Notes: generated by a model not told the origin, from the letters alone. 64,000 nucleotides of DNA from Bacillus sp. V5-8f (GCF_002863565.1 NZ_PGUW01000018.1:62001-126000), one strand, 5' to 3'. Shown: positions 18,794-28,238, counted from the stretch's first letter. Made by a program: numbers and translations.

Positions 18794-18837
18794 ACCGAAA
18801 CAAAGACTGATTTGGACATCATAGTCTTTGTTTCGGT
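18794..18837. repeat. Perfect 15-bp inverted repeat
   Basis: Arms ACCGAAACAAAGACT and AGTCTTTGTTTCGGT around a 14-nt loop. No T-run on either side, so it is not a standard terminator. It separates the basic-peptide locus from a convergent gene. Confidence 0.7.
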
Positions 18838-18864
18838 CGATATTCATGCACTGAATACAAGGCT

Positions 18865-19308
18865 TCATCCTGTTTTTGCAGGTGTGTCATTGTTGTTTTC
18901 TTTTAACCGCTTTCTGGAATTAATTAAACTGATTAGACAGAGAAGACTCATGGGGGCACAGTACCAGATGAAAATTTGTCCGCCATCATGGTAGAAAGGA
19001 ATATATATAACTGAAACGAAGAATAAAACCACGGATAAGACAAAATATATGCCGACACAGTTGTGATAAAAGGAATAGCGGTTCCAACTTTTGTCAGTAA
19101 CATGATCTTCATGTTGTATCATTTTTTTGTCTGTTTGATAAAAAAGATACAAAGAAATCATCAAGAATAGGGCATAGAATGGAAGTGTGAAGATATAAAA
19201 GTAGACGTCTAAAATGCGTAGATAAAAGCTTATGAAGAAGAAAAAACCGGATATAAGCATAGGTGTGATAAATTTGTATACGTTTACATTCTCGGATAAG
19301 CGGGGCAT
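18865..19308 (-). CDS. Small membrane protein, four helices
   Basis: About 147 aa with four hydrophobic segments (about 15-35, 38-60, 85-108, 118-135) and a basic C-terminal tail. AAGGAG lies 8 nt before the chosen ATG. No family recognised. Stands alone; divergent from the small gene at 19489. Confidence 0.55.
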   Translation of the reverse strand: MPRLSENVNVYKFITPMLISGFFFFISFYLRILDVYFYIFTLPFYALFLMISLYLFYQTDKKMIQHEDHVTDKSWNRYSFYHNCVGIYFVLSVVLFFVSVIYIPFYHDGGQIFIWYCAPMSLLCLISLINSRKRLKENNNDTPAKTG

Positions 19309-19488
19309 TTCGATCACTCCTTTTTGTTATGATCAATATATGCAGCAAAATCCTTACCTTACTACCTCAATTATACTCCCTCCGCTGGAAACAGTCCAAT
19401 AATTAACAGAATATTAACAATAAAACCCTCACACTATAGTCTTAGAGACCACATATGTTATCATGGGATTTACGATAGGGGTGATTGG

Positions 19489-19713
19489 ATGTTCTTCAAA
19501 AAAGATGAAAATATAGACAGAAAATCAGTGGACATCGCTTGTTGGATAACCTTCCTATTCTGGGGAATAATCCTTCTTATAAATGGCGTGTTCGAAACTT
19601 ATAAAAAGGAGTGTATTTTTAGTTCTTTCAGTATCCTTATTATGGGGTTAGCTGTCTTTTTTATATCAGAGTACATAACTAGAAGAATACGAAAATCCCA
19701 GACTAATAAATAA
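19489..19713 (+). CDS. Two-helix small membrane protein, 74 aa
   Basis: GGGGTG ribosome site. Two hydrophobic helices (ITFLFWGIILLINGVF and FSILIMGLAVFFISEYI) flanked by charged ends (FFKKDENIDRK, TRRIRKSQTNK). No family recognised. Confidence 0.5.
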   Translation: MFFKKDENIDRKSVDIACWITFLFWGIILLINGVFETYKKECIFSSFSILIMGLAVFFISEYITRRIRKSQTNK

Positions 19714-19753
19714 CCTGACATCAACTGCGCCCTACCTGATTATTTACTTGGCT

Positions 19754-20401
19754 TTACCTTAATCTTTGCCGTCTCATCCATTGTGTTGCAACCCACTTTT
19801 CCCCCTTTAGAACAGGTGCTCCACCGTGCAAGGTTAGTTCGTTTAAATAGTTTTCGTTATAGAAGTATTCAAAATATACGGCCATACCCTTTTGAGGTGA
19901 CACTGAAAAATTCAGCTTAGGAAAAAAAGTTTCTCCCCCTTCTTCCACATCATTTAGGTAGATAACGATTGTGCTAATTCTATTATTTTCACTCGCTCTA
20001 CTGATGGGCGAAAAATAATCATAATGTGCTTTATACTCTTGACCAGGAACATATTTTAGAATTTGAATACCATCCCCATGTTCAATCGGTATATTCATAA
20101 TAGAAGAAATTCTTTTTTCAATTTTGGCAACCGTTTGATTTTCACCATCCTCAAAAAACATACCGCTGCTTGTTCTGATCGCATTCATTTCCCGTTCTGC
20201 CCCAACTTTTGAACGTCGCATTTTGTCTTTTGCCATCAAAATCAGCTGTTCGCATTCTTCCTCACTCAAAACATTTCCTAATATTGCTATTAAGGGTTCC
20301 TCTATCTTCGCAATTATATGAATCTCTCTATCCACTGTTTGAATTTTATTACCGATGTGATGAAAAATAGTTTCTTCCTTTAATGTAGTATGGGTTGTCA
20401 C
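19754..20401 (-). CDS. 2OG-Fe(II) oxygenase, prolyl-4-hydroxylase-like
   Basis: 215 aa, a compact P4H-alpha-like enzyme. The iron ligands are visible as HYDYF (H-x-D) and the distal His in LTLHGGAPV; the Lys in LKGEKWVATQW fits the 2-oxoglutarate carboxylate contact. RISTIVIYLNDVEEGGETFF is the family hallmark. It would hydroxylate prolyl or collagen-like targets using O2 and 2-oxoglutarate, as in the B. anthracis enzyme; substrate unknown. GTG start, AGGAGA 9 nt upstream. Confidence 0.88.
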   Translation of the reverse strand: MTTHTTLKEETIFHHIGNKIQTVDREIHIIAKIEEPLIAILGNVLSEEECEQLILMAKDKMRRSKVGAEREMNAIRTSSGMFFEDGENQTVAKIEKRISSIMNIPIEHGDGIQILKYVPGQEYKAHYDYFSPISRASENNRISTIVIYLNDVEEGGETFFPKLNFSVSPQKGMAVYFEYFYNENYLNELTLHGGAPVLKGEKWVATQWMRRQRLR

Positions 20402-20845
20402 CTTTCATCATCTCCTAACTAAAACATAAAACGAAAGCGGTTACATTTAGTATAATACCACAAAATCGGATTAAATTACCAAACTAATTTGTATGTAGTT
20501 CCCTATCGTTACGCACTTTTTTTGTATTAAAGTGTTACTAATCCAATACTCCTGAATAATCCTGCAAGTTATTCAAATAAAAAACAACTTACTATGCTGA
20601 AAATAAAAAGCGGAGTAATTCATTTTAAAAAAGATCAATATGCTTCCACTACTTTATATATCAGAAGAGCTGCCAAAAGACAGCTCTCCATTCTAACAAT
20701 TGTTTAATTCCAGATTCGGAAATTCTGAATAGCAGCTTCTTCGGTTTCCGGTGATGCAGACTAAATTTTCTTTCCAGTTTCTTTTTTATAAGCTAATATT
20801 ACACACGGTAAAAGAATGCAGTCCTACAAAAAAATCTTTAGCCTT
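20402..20845. other. Intergenic region
   Basis: No gene seen. A hairpin AGAGCTGCC/GACAGCTCT lies at about 20668-20690; it resembles the central module of the dispersed element but lacks both flanks. Confidence 0.35.
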
Positions 20846-21829
20846 TTAAAATACCCGGTCTCCGTTAAAGATTGAATTCTTAACAATGACATAATCCACA
20901 TTGCGGATTGCATCCACTTTGTTTCCTCCTGCATAGGAAATAGAGGATTGGAGATCCTGCTGCATTTCGGTTAAGGTATCTTGTAAAGAGCCTTTGTGTT
21001 CCACAAGTATTTTCTTACCCTCTACATTTTTCCTCTCACCTTTTTGGAATTCGGAAGCGGAACCAAAATATTCCTTATAAAGTATCCCGTCTTTTTCAAT
21101 CGTTTTCCCTGGTGATTCTTCATGCCCGGCGAATAAAGAGCCAATCATAACCATGGATGCACCAAACCGAATGGATTTTGCGATATCGCCATGTGTACGA
21201 ATACCTCCGTCCGCAATGATTGGCTTGCTGGCTGCCTTTGCACACCAGCGAAGTGCCGCCAACTGCCATCCTCCCGTACCAAAACCAGTTTTAATTTTTG
21301 TAATGCATACCTTTCCTGGTCCGATTCCTACCTTAGTGGCATCTGCACCAGCATTCTCCAATTCCCTTACCGCTTCTGGGGTTCCTACATTACCGGCAAT
21401 AACAAAGCTGTCCGGCAAGTGTTTCTTGATATGCTGAATCATCTTAATGACCGCATTAGAATGCCCATGTGCAATATCAATCGTAATGTATTCCGGTGTA
21501 AGCTGTTCATCTGCCAATTGCTCGATAAAACTGTATTCTTCCTCCTTGACACCCACGCTAATGGATGAATACAATCCCCGCGATTTCATATCCTTAACAA
21601 ATGTCAACCGTTTCTCTGGTTCAAAACGGTGCATAATATAAAAGTACCCATTTTCCGCTAAATAAATGGAGACCTTTTCATCGATAATCGTTTGCATATT
21701 TGAAGGTACAACAGGCAGCTTAAATGTGCGTCTGCCAAAAGTAACAGTGGTATCACACTCGGAACGGCTATCCACTACAGATTTTGCCGGAATTAATTGA
21801 ATATCTTCGTAATCAAATACTGTATCCAT
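20846..21829 (-). CDS. guaC: GMP reductase
   Basis: 327 aa, the usual length of the Bacillus GuaC group. IMPDH/GMPR barrel motifs: [58 protein letters not shown] (catalytic Cys plus GMP-reductase-specific stretch), [14 protein letters not shown]. It converts GMP to IMP with NADPH, returning guanine nucleotides to the IMP pool. Start at MDTVFD, with GAGGTGG upstream. A PurBox-like pair lies in the promoter region. Confidence 0.95.
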   Translation of the reverse strand: MDTVFDYEDIQLIPAKSVVDSRSECDTTVTFGRRTFKLPVVPSNMQTIIDEKVSIYLAENGYFYIMHRFEPEKRLTFVKDMKSRGLYSSISVGVKEEEYSFIEQLADEQLTPEYITIDIAHGHSNAVIKMIQHIKKHLPDSFVIAGNVGTPEAVRELENAGADATKVGIGPGKVCITKIKTGFGTGGWQLAALRWCAKAASKPIIADGGIRTHGDIAKSIRFGASMVMIGSLFAGHEESPGKTIEKDGILYKEYFGSASEFQKGERKNVEGKKILVEHKGSLQDTLTEMQQDLQSSISYAGGNKVDAIRNVDYVIVKNSIFNGDRVF

Positions 21830-21847
21830 TATATCCACCTCTAAATA

Positions 21848-21881
21848 CGAATATTAATATTTAAATATACCTAAATGTTCG
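21848..21881 (-). promoter_or_regulatory. PurBox-like inverted CGAA/TTCG pair upstream of guaC
   Basis: CGAA at 21848-21851 and TTCG at 21878-21881, 26 nt apart, in AT-rich context. B. subtilis guaC (yumD) belongs to the PurR regulon; the layout resembles paired PurBoxes but the flanks were only checked by eye. Confidence 0.35.
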
Positions 21882-22035
21882 TTTAACCTTTGTAAATGTA
21901 CAATATTTTTTTGAGCATGTCAAAGGGTAACTAGTAAAAAATTTCAAAAAATTTTTCACTCTACATTTAGGTAATATAAACTCTAAGAATATTGAACAAA
22001 GAAAATCATGCTCCCGGATCATACAAGTAAAATCA

Positions 22036-22100
22036 ACTTGGCCGATATATCTGAGAACTTAACTGATATATTCAGGAGTTGGCTGATATATCCGGGAGTA
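22036..22100. repeat. Three tandem repeats of about 20-21 bp
   Basis: Units each contain CTGATATAT (or CCGATATAT) followed by CTGAGAACTT, TCAGGAGTT or CCGGGAGTA; the GATATAT cores start at 22044, 22065 and 22085. Non-coding, between guaC and the enoyl-CoA hydratase gene. Confidence 0.75.
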
Positions 22101-22285
22101 TGTTTTTATTCTTAAACCCTATACAACAAAAATAAGTGGTAATTCCATTGAAGAACTACCACTAGATTATAATTGCGGTTGATATAATTTATTTCTCTGC
22201 ACCAGAAAGAGGTATAATAATTTGTTCTTCTGGTGCCATCCTGCTAATCTCTGTGTATTTTTTTACTCAGCTATTTGAAATATAA

Positions 22286-23074
22286 CTACTCTCCCTGGAA
22301 CACAGGTTTCCTTTTCTCAGCAAAGGCTTTAACGCCTTCCTGGACGTCTTTCGTTCCAAAACAGACTTTAATAGAAGCGTATTCCTGTTTTAGAATTGTG
22401 GTAAGATCTGTGTCAGAGCTTGCGGCTAGCAATCTTTTGGAAAGTGTCATGGCAACAGCTGGTCCTTCCGCTAATTCCATGGCAAAATTCATAACTCTAT
22501 CTTGAAATTCTTCATCAGGGAAGATCCCGTTAACCAAACCAATCCGTTCGGCTTCTTCGGGATAAATGTCCCGACCTGTATATATCAATTCCGCAGCTTT
22601 GGTTCTTCCTACCAAACGCGGTAAAAAGTAGGTCATTCCTGCATCAGGGCTAAGACCACGGCGAATGTATCCTGCTGTTACCCTGGCATCAGCAGACATA
22701 AAACGCAAGTCGCAAGCAAGGGCCAGAGCGAGTCCTGCACCAGCAGCTATCCCATTAATCGCGGCGATGACTGGTTTATCACAATGAACGATTCCTAACG
22801 CTTGATGACCAACCCATCCCAAGTCATCTAATTTTTTATGACGGGAATAAGTGGATGAATCTCTTTTCGCATAATCTGACAGGTCAAGGCCCGCACAAAA
22901 ACCTCTTCCACTTCCGGTAATCACAACGACACGGACTTCATCATCAACCGATGCGTCCGCAATGGCCTGGATGATCTCCTCACTCAGTTTATCATTGACG
23001 GCATTGAGACGCTCAGGTCTATTTAAAGTCAATGTCCGAACCCCATTGTGTGTATCCACGATAATATGCTCCAT
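22286..23074 (-). CDS. Enoyl-CoA hydratase/isomerase family protein
   Basis: 262 aa crotonase fold: RPERLNAVNDKLSEEI, SGRGFCAGLDL (oxyanion loop), AINGIAAGAGLALALACDLR (second oxyanion strand), RGLSPDAGMTYFLPRL. The SPDAG motif is like PaaG-type isomerases, with Asp where hydratases usually carry the second catalytic Glu, so isomerase-type or another acyl-CoA activity is possible. GGAGG lies 7 nt before the chosen ATG. No fatty-acid genes next to it. Confidence 0.88.
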   Translation of the reverse strand: MEHIIVDTHNGVRTLTLNRPERLNAVNDKLSEEIIQAIADASVDDEVRVVVITGSGRGFCAGLDLSDYAKRDSSTYSRHKKLDDLGWVGHQALGIVHCDKPVIAAINGIAAGAGLALALACDLRFMSADARVTAGYIRRGLSPDAGMTYFLPRLVGRTKAAELIYTGRDIYPEEAERIGLVNGIFPDEEFQDRVMNFAMELAEGPAVAMTLSKRLLAASSDTDLTTILKQEYASIKVCFGTKDVQEGVKAFAEKRKPVFQGE

Positions 23075-23080
23075 ATACAT

Positions 23081-23530
23081 TCCTCCTAAAAGCTGATTCC
23101 TATTAACATTTTAAAATTATGACTTTTGGAGTTTGACTATGATGTGAACTGAACTGATCTGCTTCTTATTTTTCACACGGAGAGATAACGGTTTGCTTCC
23201 ATTCACGCGGAATCCTTCAATAATAATCTCTCTCCTTAATCTTCTCTAGTTGGACTTTCTCCAACTTATCGCCATGGCATTTACCACCAAGATGTGAATT
23301 ATACAAGCTCTTCAGTAATGAAACATAAGAATGGAAAAAATCAAGATTTACATTGTTCTAGAACTTTCTATCAACTCCTATTAAGGTATTCTACTCCTTT
23401 AATTAATTCGATAAGAAAGAAAAATTCCCTCTATTACACCGGTATTATAATCTTTTAATGAAAGGACGGTTAAATCCGTTCTTTTTTCTTTTATATTAGC
23501 TATGTTAAATAATATTGTTGATAAATGACC
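23081..23530. other. Intergenic region, nothing clear
   Basis: No gene supported. A frame on the minus strand at 23399-23605 runs through a terminator hairpin and an element copy and was not called. Confidence 0.35.
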
Positions 23531-23531
23531 A

Positions 23532-23620
23532 TAAAAACAAGGACCCTTGATGGGGTCCTGTTTTGAATCCTTATTGAAGATAAGCACCCTATAGTTTAAG
23601 TACAATTGTTCACAAACTTA
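23532..23620 (-). repeat. Cassette element, right half with hairpin, 23.6 kb
   Basis: Hairpin AAAACAAGGACCC-N5-GGGGTCCTGTTTT followed by the right half (TTATTGAAGATAAGCACCC, then AGTTTAAGTACAATTGTTCA). Confidence 0.65.
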
Positions 23621-23628
23621 TTTTTTAT

Positions 23629-23699
23629 TTCAGGAATGCTGCCCCGTTAGTGCAATAAGAAATGGCACCTGAATCTCGAGCACCTGTCAGTTTGAGAAT
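23629..23699 (-). repeat. Degenerate cassette element next to the previous one
   Basis: GCTGCCCCGTTAGTGCAATA (left half) then GAGCACCTGTCAGTTTGAG (right half). Confidence 0.5.
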
Positions 23700-23821
23700 A
23701 ATTGCTTCAGTAATCATAAGAGGTTGAATTGATACTATTGGTATTACGTTTTTTTCAAATAAATCCAGTGCTAAAATCATAAACAAATGAACCCTCTTTA
23801 GCTTGTACTGTCATTTAGTTT

Positions 23822-23870
23822 AAAAAACAGTTATTTATTGATTCTTAACGTATTTATGAACTGTTTTTTT
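23822..23870 (+). terminator. Hairpin upstream of sensor kinase
   Basis: AAAAAACAGTT and AACTGTTTTTTTT arms, long loop; about 80 nt before the kinase start. Either a terminator for the left side or a leader attenuator. Confidence 0.5.
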
Positions 23871-23952
23871 TCATTTTTCCGAAAATGGTTGTGAACATAT
23901 CGCATTTAGTTTTAAACTATCAATAAAAAGAACTGTCGGACGGTGGATTGTT

Positions 23953-25242
23953 ATGCTGGAATTGCTGAAACACCTGCTTTTTAATCTTTCACTTATCTTG
24001 CTATTTACGTTTATCTTCAAGCTTGCCGCTGAACGATACTATTCTGAACCATTTCCACCTGTTTTTTGTTTTCTCGGACTGTTTCTATCACTTATCGTAT
24101 GCCTTTGGTTTTCGATTCCTATTGACGGGGTAATGTTGGATCTCAGGCAAATTCCTATTATTATTGGTGGGCTTTATTATGGATTAGGACCATTGTTGGC
24201 TATATTATCTTTAATCCTCAGAGGGTTGTTATTTGGCTTTAATAGTCAATTATTGGCGATAACACCAATATATCTTCTTTTAGCACTGGCTTTATGGCTC
24301 GCTCACCCATGGTTTCTAAAACTAAAATCCCGAAAACGCATTCAAGTTTCTGTTTTCATTGTTGCTGCAATAAGCGCGCTGACCTTTGGTGTTTTATTAA
24401 TTAGTGATATAACTATTTCTGAACTTGAAATCGCCTTAGTAATTACCTTCATTCAATGTATTGGAATAGGAATGATGTCTTATCTTACCGAGGTAATGAT
24501 TGAAAATGAGTTTTTTAGAAATCAAATGATGAAGTCACAAAAAATAGAGCTTGCGAGCCATATGAGCGCTGCTATTTCTCATGAAGTCCGCAACCCTCTA
24601 ACGGCAGCACTAGGCTTTCTTCAACTTGCTACAGAAGACATTAGTATTCAGGGAAAAACGAAGGGGTACATTGAAACGGCTATTAATGAGTTGCACGAAG
24701 CTGAGCGTGTAATAAAGGATTACTTTACCTTCGCGCAGCCCTCATTAAACGAAGTAAATCCTTTTTGTGTAAATGAAGAGCTTAAAAAAGTGATTAAATC
24801 ATTGCATCCTCTTGCCAATATGAATTCAGTAGAGGTAGTAACAGTAATAAATACTGAATGTTTTATCATTGGGGATCGCGGCCTCTTTCGTCAATGCTTA
24901 CTAAATATCATAAAAAATAGTATTGAGGCAATGCCTAATGGGGGCAAACTTACCGTACATTCGAGTAACACAAAGGATGAGATTCGAATTAGAATATCCG
25001 ATTCAGGAATAGGAATGTCAGTAGAACAAGTGCAACGCCTGGGTGAGCCATACTATTCTACAAAAGGGAACAAAGGGACGGGTCTAGGATTAATGGTATC
25101 TTTGAGTATTATACGTGCCTTAAAAGGCAACTTTCATATTAACAGTCGAATAGGCTTAGGTACAGAGTTTGTAGTTGCATTCCCTGCATATTGTTCGGAT
25201 AATTTGAGCCCGAAATCCATTAACGAAGTGGCATCCGGTTAA
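23953..25242 (+). CDS. Membrane sensor histidine kinase (5TMR-LYT type)
   Basis: 429 aa. Six hydrophobic segments in residues 5-195 with the LytS-type signature (VMLDLRQIPIIIGGLYYGLG, and PLLAILSLILRGLLFG). Then HisKA with phospho-acceptor His in SAAISHEVRNPLTA, and an HATPase domain (NIIKNSIEAMPNGG, DSGIGM, GTGLGLMVS). Bacillus kinases of this shape include KinB-like sporulation kinases, which phosphorylate Spo0F. There is no response-regulator gene beside it, so it is an orphan kinase; a sporulation role is inference. Confidence 0.88.
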   Translation: MLELLKHLLFNLSLILLFTFIFKLAAERYYSEPFPPVFCFLGLFLSLIVCLWFSIPIDGVMLDLRQIPIIIGGLYYGLGPLLAILSLILRGLLFGFNSQLLAITPIYLLLALALWLAHPWFLKLKSRKRIQVSVFIVAAISALTFGVLLISDITISELEIALVITFIQCIGIGMMSYLTEVMIENEFFRNQMMKSQKIELASHMSAAISHEVRNPLTAALGFLQLATEDISIQGKTKGYIETAINELHEAERVIKDYFTFAQPSLNEVNPFCVNEELKKVIKSLHPLANMNSVEVVTVINTECFIIGDRGLFRQCLLNIIKNSIEAMPNGGKLTVHSSNTKDEIRIRISDSGIGMSVEQVQRLGEPYYSTKGNKGTGLGLMVSLSIIRALKGNFHINSRIGLGTEFVVAFPAYCSDNLSPKSINEVASG

Positions 25243-25376
25243 TTAGGATGGATTTGTAGACATAGCAGAAGGACTTCATGAGGAGTTTTGCTGCCTAAAC
25301 GCCTATCAGTTTTAGTTCCAACCTGCACTTTTAGTTAATGTTCTCGTTTTGAGATAAAGGAACAGTCCGCTGTCTC

Positions 25377-25419
25377 AAATTGTAAGAAACGCGGAACCAT
25401 CTAGCGTTTCTTACAATTT
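25377..25419. repeat. Perfect 16-bp inverted repeat
   Basis: Arms AAATTGTAAGAAACGC (25377-25392) and GCGTTTCTTACAATTT (25404-25419), 11-nt loop. No T-run follows. It lies just before an element copy, downstream of the sensor kinase. Confidence 0.8.
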
Positions 25420-25435
25420 CGATTATTAATAATCC

Positions 25436-25500
25436 TTATTCAACTAACCTGCCCCGTTAGTGGAACAAGAAAAGCTGCCCAAAAACAGCTCCGATTTAAA
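25436..25500 (-). repeat. Cassette element left half, 25.4 kb
   Basis: TTCAACTAACCTGCCCCGTT then AGTGGAACAAGAAAAGCTGC; close to consensus. Right half weak. Confidence 0.7.
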
Positions 25501-25713
25501 ACACCTGATTCTCGGAATCTTTCTCGTTATTAAAAGTGGAAGAAGGAATAACAAAAAAGAGTTTAAATCCAAAATCCTCGTTTTTTGAAAAATAACTTAA
25601 CCGGCAAATACGCCAAGACTAACTCTATGTAGATGAAGTTCATCATGTTCGGGTATCCTTGTCATCTATCATCGTTCCTATCGAGATGTAGTATGTACCC
25701 ATTATACTACTGG

Positions 25714-27111
25714 TTACTTTTTGGTGACCATTCGGAAGTCGCGTTTCCTTTCATCCGCGAAGATGGGCTTCCTGAACGTGCTTTTACGATCCTGGAGGCT
25801 TTTCTGTTGATACGCTGCAAAGCCGGTGACTTCTTCCGATTGCCAGATCCAGCGTGTTTGTTTATCGCCTTTTTCATAGTAATAGACATTGTTGTCGATC
25901 TTATTGCTGTTAATTTGATTGGTAGGACTGCTGATCAAAAGCTGTGATTTCCCGGCCACCATGATGTTGTTCTCAATCCTGTTTTGCTTTGTGTGGTATT
26001 GTATGAGCAGTTGGCCCCCGTCTTGAAATTTGGTATCGTTTTTATACAGGATGTTCCCTGTAATCCTATTTTTCACGGTGCTTCCTCTTTTGTGATCATA
26101 GCCACCGATTGCAATGCCTGCACTTCTGTTTTCGTAAATGACATTGTTCCGTATCGTGACCGAGCTTGTGGATTTTCCGCCATGTTCACTGGCCGCTTCT
26201 ATGCCTATATCATTCTGATAGACACGATTGTTTTCGATGGTGATCTGTTTTCCGCCATCGACATAAATACCGCCCGCAGAATAATGGTTTCCGTAGGCCG
26301 GGTTTCCGTAACTGGAAATGTGATAGACCGTATTGTTGCGGATGATTCCGTTTCTCGCCTGGTCGAACTTCTCCTCAGTGGATACACCTTCGAATCCGAT
26401 GATATCAATTCCGATGTTGTCGTTTCGCCTTAGGAGGTTGTCTGTCACCTTAAAGTTCGAAACATTCCCGTTTAACACGAGAGACTCACTCCAACCCAAC
26501 TTCATGTCTTCCAGTTTGTTTCCTGAAACGATAATATCCTCGATCGCGTCCGGTGCATTGGTGCCATATACCGCAATTCCATGGGCGTTCCCGTTTTTAT
26601 GCTGCGTTTCGATATGGTGCACATGGTTCCGTAAAATCTTGACCCCTTTTCCGCTCCCGCTGACGGAAATGCCGATGGGCACCAGGTCTTCCTTTTTGGT
26701 TTTATACTGCTTGATTTCAAATCCCTCGACCGTGACATAGCTTTTGTCATGGATCGAAACCAAGCCCTGATGGTCCCACGACACCTGAACGAGGCTTCCA
26801 TCAATGGTCGCCTTTTCCTTCGGATACGCTTTCAACGTAATAGGGGCTTCTTTACGCCCGGATTTTTTGATGACCACCTGTTCACGATAAGTCCCATTTC
26901 GTACATAGACCGTGGTACCAGGTTTTGCGAGATTGACTGCTTTTTGTATGGTTTTAAGCGGTTTGTTCCTGCTTCCTGGATTTTTGTTATCGCCAACAGG
27001 AGAGACATACAGCCCGGTTTGTTCCGTTTTCTTGGCTGCCATGGCGTGAATGGCCATTCCAATCGTACATACCATCAAAAATGACAACATGGCTTTCCAT
27101 TTTTTGTGCAT
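25714..27111 (-). CDS. Secreted right-handed beta-helix protein (DUF1565-type)
   Basis: 465 aa. Signal peptide (about 1-25, AMA cut). DUF1565-like start (GLYVSPVGDNKNPGSRNKPL, KTIQKAVNLAKPGTTVYVRN, GTYREQVVI), then many Asn-rich beta-helix turns (RNNTVYHISS, IENNRVYQND, IRNNVIYENRSAGIAIGGYD). Such proteins are polysaccharide lyases, mannuronan epimerases or surface proteins; PL9-type pectate lyase is one option but no catalytic Lys can be placed by eye. Base composition is clearly richer in G+C than neighbours, suggesting transfer. GGGGGA ribosome site. Confidence 0.8.
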   Translation of the reverse strand: MHKKWKAMLSFLMVCTIGMAIHAMAAKKTEQTGLYVSPVGDNKNPGSRNKPLKTIQKAVNLAKPGTTVYVRNGTYREQVVIKKSGRKEAPITLKAYPKEKATIDGSLVQVSWDHQGLVSIHDKSYVTVEGFEIKQYKTKKEDLVPIGISVSGSGKGVKILRNHVHHIETQHKNGNAHGIAVYGTNAPDAIEDIIVSGNKLEDMKLGWSESLVLNGNVSNFKVTDNLLRRNDNIGIDIIGFEGVSTEEKFDQARNGIIRNNTVYHISSYGNPAYGNHYSAGGIYVDGGKQITIENNRVYQNDIGIEAASEHGGKSTSSVTIRNNVIYENRSAGIAIGGYDHKRGSTVKNRITGNILYKNDTKFQDGGQLLIQYHTKQNRIENNIMVAGKSQLLISSPTNQINSNKIDNNVYYYEKGDKQTRWIWQSEEVTGFAAYQQKSLQDRKSTFRKPIFADERKRDFRMVTKK

Positions 27112-27170
27112 AGTCGTTCCCCCTTGTTGTTTATGTCGGTTTAAACGGGGAAGATGTTTACCATTCGGTT

Positions 27171-27403
27171 CTTTTCAACTAACCTGTCCCGTTTGTTCAA
27201 TAAGAGAATAAACTAAAAACGTCAATCCCTGTGGATGTATTTGGCAATTAAGAAATGCTGTTTATGGCAGTATGTCTTTTGAATATAAAAAAGCCGAAAA
27301 TATGCAAGAAATGAATAAAAACTTGCATATTTTTGACTTATTGATACTTATTGATATTAAACAAAAGCACCCTGTATGTTTAAGTGTACCACTTCACAAA
27401 GTT
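27171..27403 (-). repeat. Cassette element, long-spacer copy
   Basis: Left half at 27171-27206 (TTCAACTAACCTGTCCCGTT), right half at 27353-27403 (AGCACCCTGTATGTTTAAGT). The spacer is about 145 bp and holds a perfect 12-bp hairpin at 27297-27333 (AAAATATGCAAG / CTTGCATATTTT). Confidence 0.65.
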
Positions 27404-27521
27404 ACATCGATTTTAACATATATACATTGAAACTTTTTCTTAATCACATTTCATTTTATATCATATAGAGCGCCTCCCAGAACAAAAGGTACTCTATACA
27501 CACGAGTCATTGAACTCCTTG

Positions 27522-28019
27522 TTATTCTTTACCGCTAAACTCTAAAATATTTAAACCCTCGGATGCAACTGGTGCTTCAAAAAATTTAGTAACATGAATA
27601 AACACCGCTTCCGTGTCAAAAGCTGCTCTTTCGGGTTGTTCGTTACGCCTTTGTGCAATTTGACGTAAGCATTGCTCGTTATTTAGATTAAGGAAAATTA
27701 GTTGATGGCTTGCATTAACATCTGACGCCATATCCAAAAACCACTTTCGCAGTTTTTGAGTGTTAGCTGGAAAATCCATCACTACATCTGTACCGACACT
27801 TAATATGTTTTGGACATGCTTTTTCACCAATGGCTTGAGCTGCGATGAGAATTTTAGATAGTCCTCAAATGATGCAATCTGATTGGGATAAAGTGATGAA
27901 AGCCATTCATCCTCAGACAACAGTACCGCATGTTTATCTATCGCCAATCGCTTTGATTTAGTTGATTTTCCAGCTCCCATTTTTCCACAGAAAAAGTATA
28001 GCGTCCCCAATTGTTTCAT
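27522..28019 (-). CDS. P-loop kinase / AAA-family ATPase
   Basis: 165 aa. Walker A at the N-terminus (FFCGKMGAGKSTKSKRLA), LSEDEWLSSLYP in the position of a substrate-binding loop, VVMDFPAN as Walker B and a C-terminal LID-like RRNEQPERAAF. The shape is that of small nucleoside/antibiotic/zeta-toxin-type kinases (AAA_33). Substrate not inferable. GGGGGTT ribosome site. Confidence 0.75.
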   Translation of the reverse strand: MKQLGTLYFFCGKMGAGKSTKSKRLAIDKHAVLLSEDEWLSSLYPNQIASFEDYLKFSSQLKPLVKKHVQNILSVGTDVVMDFPANTQKLRKWFLDMASDVNASHQLIFLNLNNEQCLRQIAQRRNEQPERAAFDTEAVFIHVTKFFEAPVASEGLNILEFSGKE

Positions 28020-28151
28020 ATTTTTTAACCCCCGCGTTTATCTTAGTTTAAATTTTTACTTCGTTAGTTCCCATAGAGATTCTCCTCTTATTAATATTTA
28101 GACGCTCAGATTTATATCCATTTTACTTAGTCTACCAATTTCATTTATATT

Positions 28152-28238
28152 CCTTCTTTAACAAATCTGCCCTTTAGTGGAACAAGAAAAGCTGCTTCAA
28201 AAGCAGCTTGGATCTTATACTCCACACATTAGTTCAAA
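28152..28238 (-). repeat. Cassette element, 28.2 kb copy
   Basis: AACAAATCTGCCCTTTAGTG and the central module AAGCTGCTTCAAAAGCAGCT plus GGATCTTATACTC, nearly identical to the centre of the 50.3 kb copy. Confidence 0.7.

Noticed and set aside
23399..23605. 68-aa minus-strand ORF
   Set aside because: Runs through a strong hairpin and an element copy; composition not protein-like.
25984..26804. Several long ORFs antisense to the beta-helix gene
   Set aside because: Shadows caused by the gene's higher GC and codon pattern; no signals.
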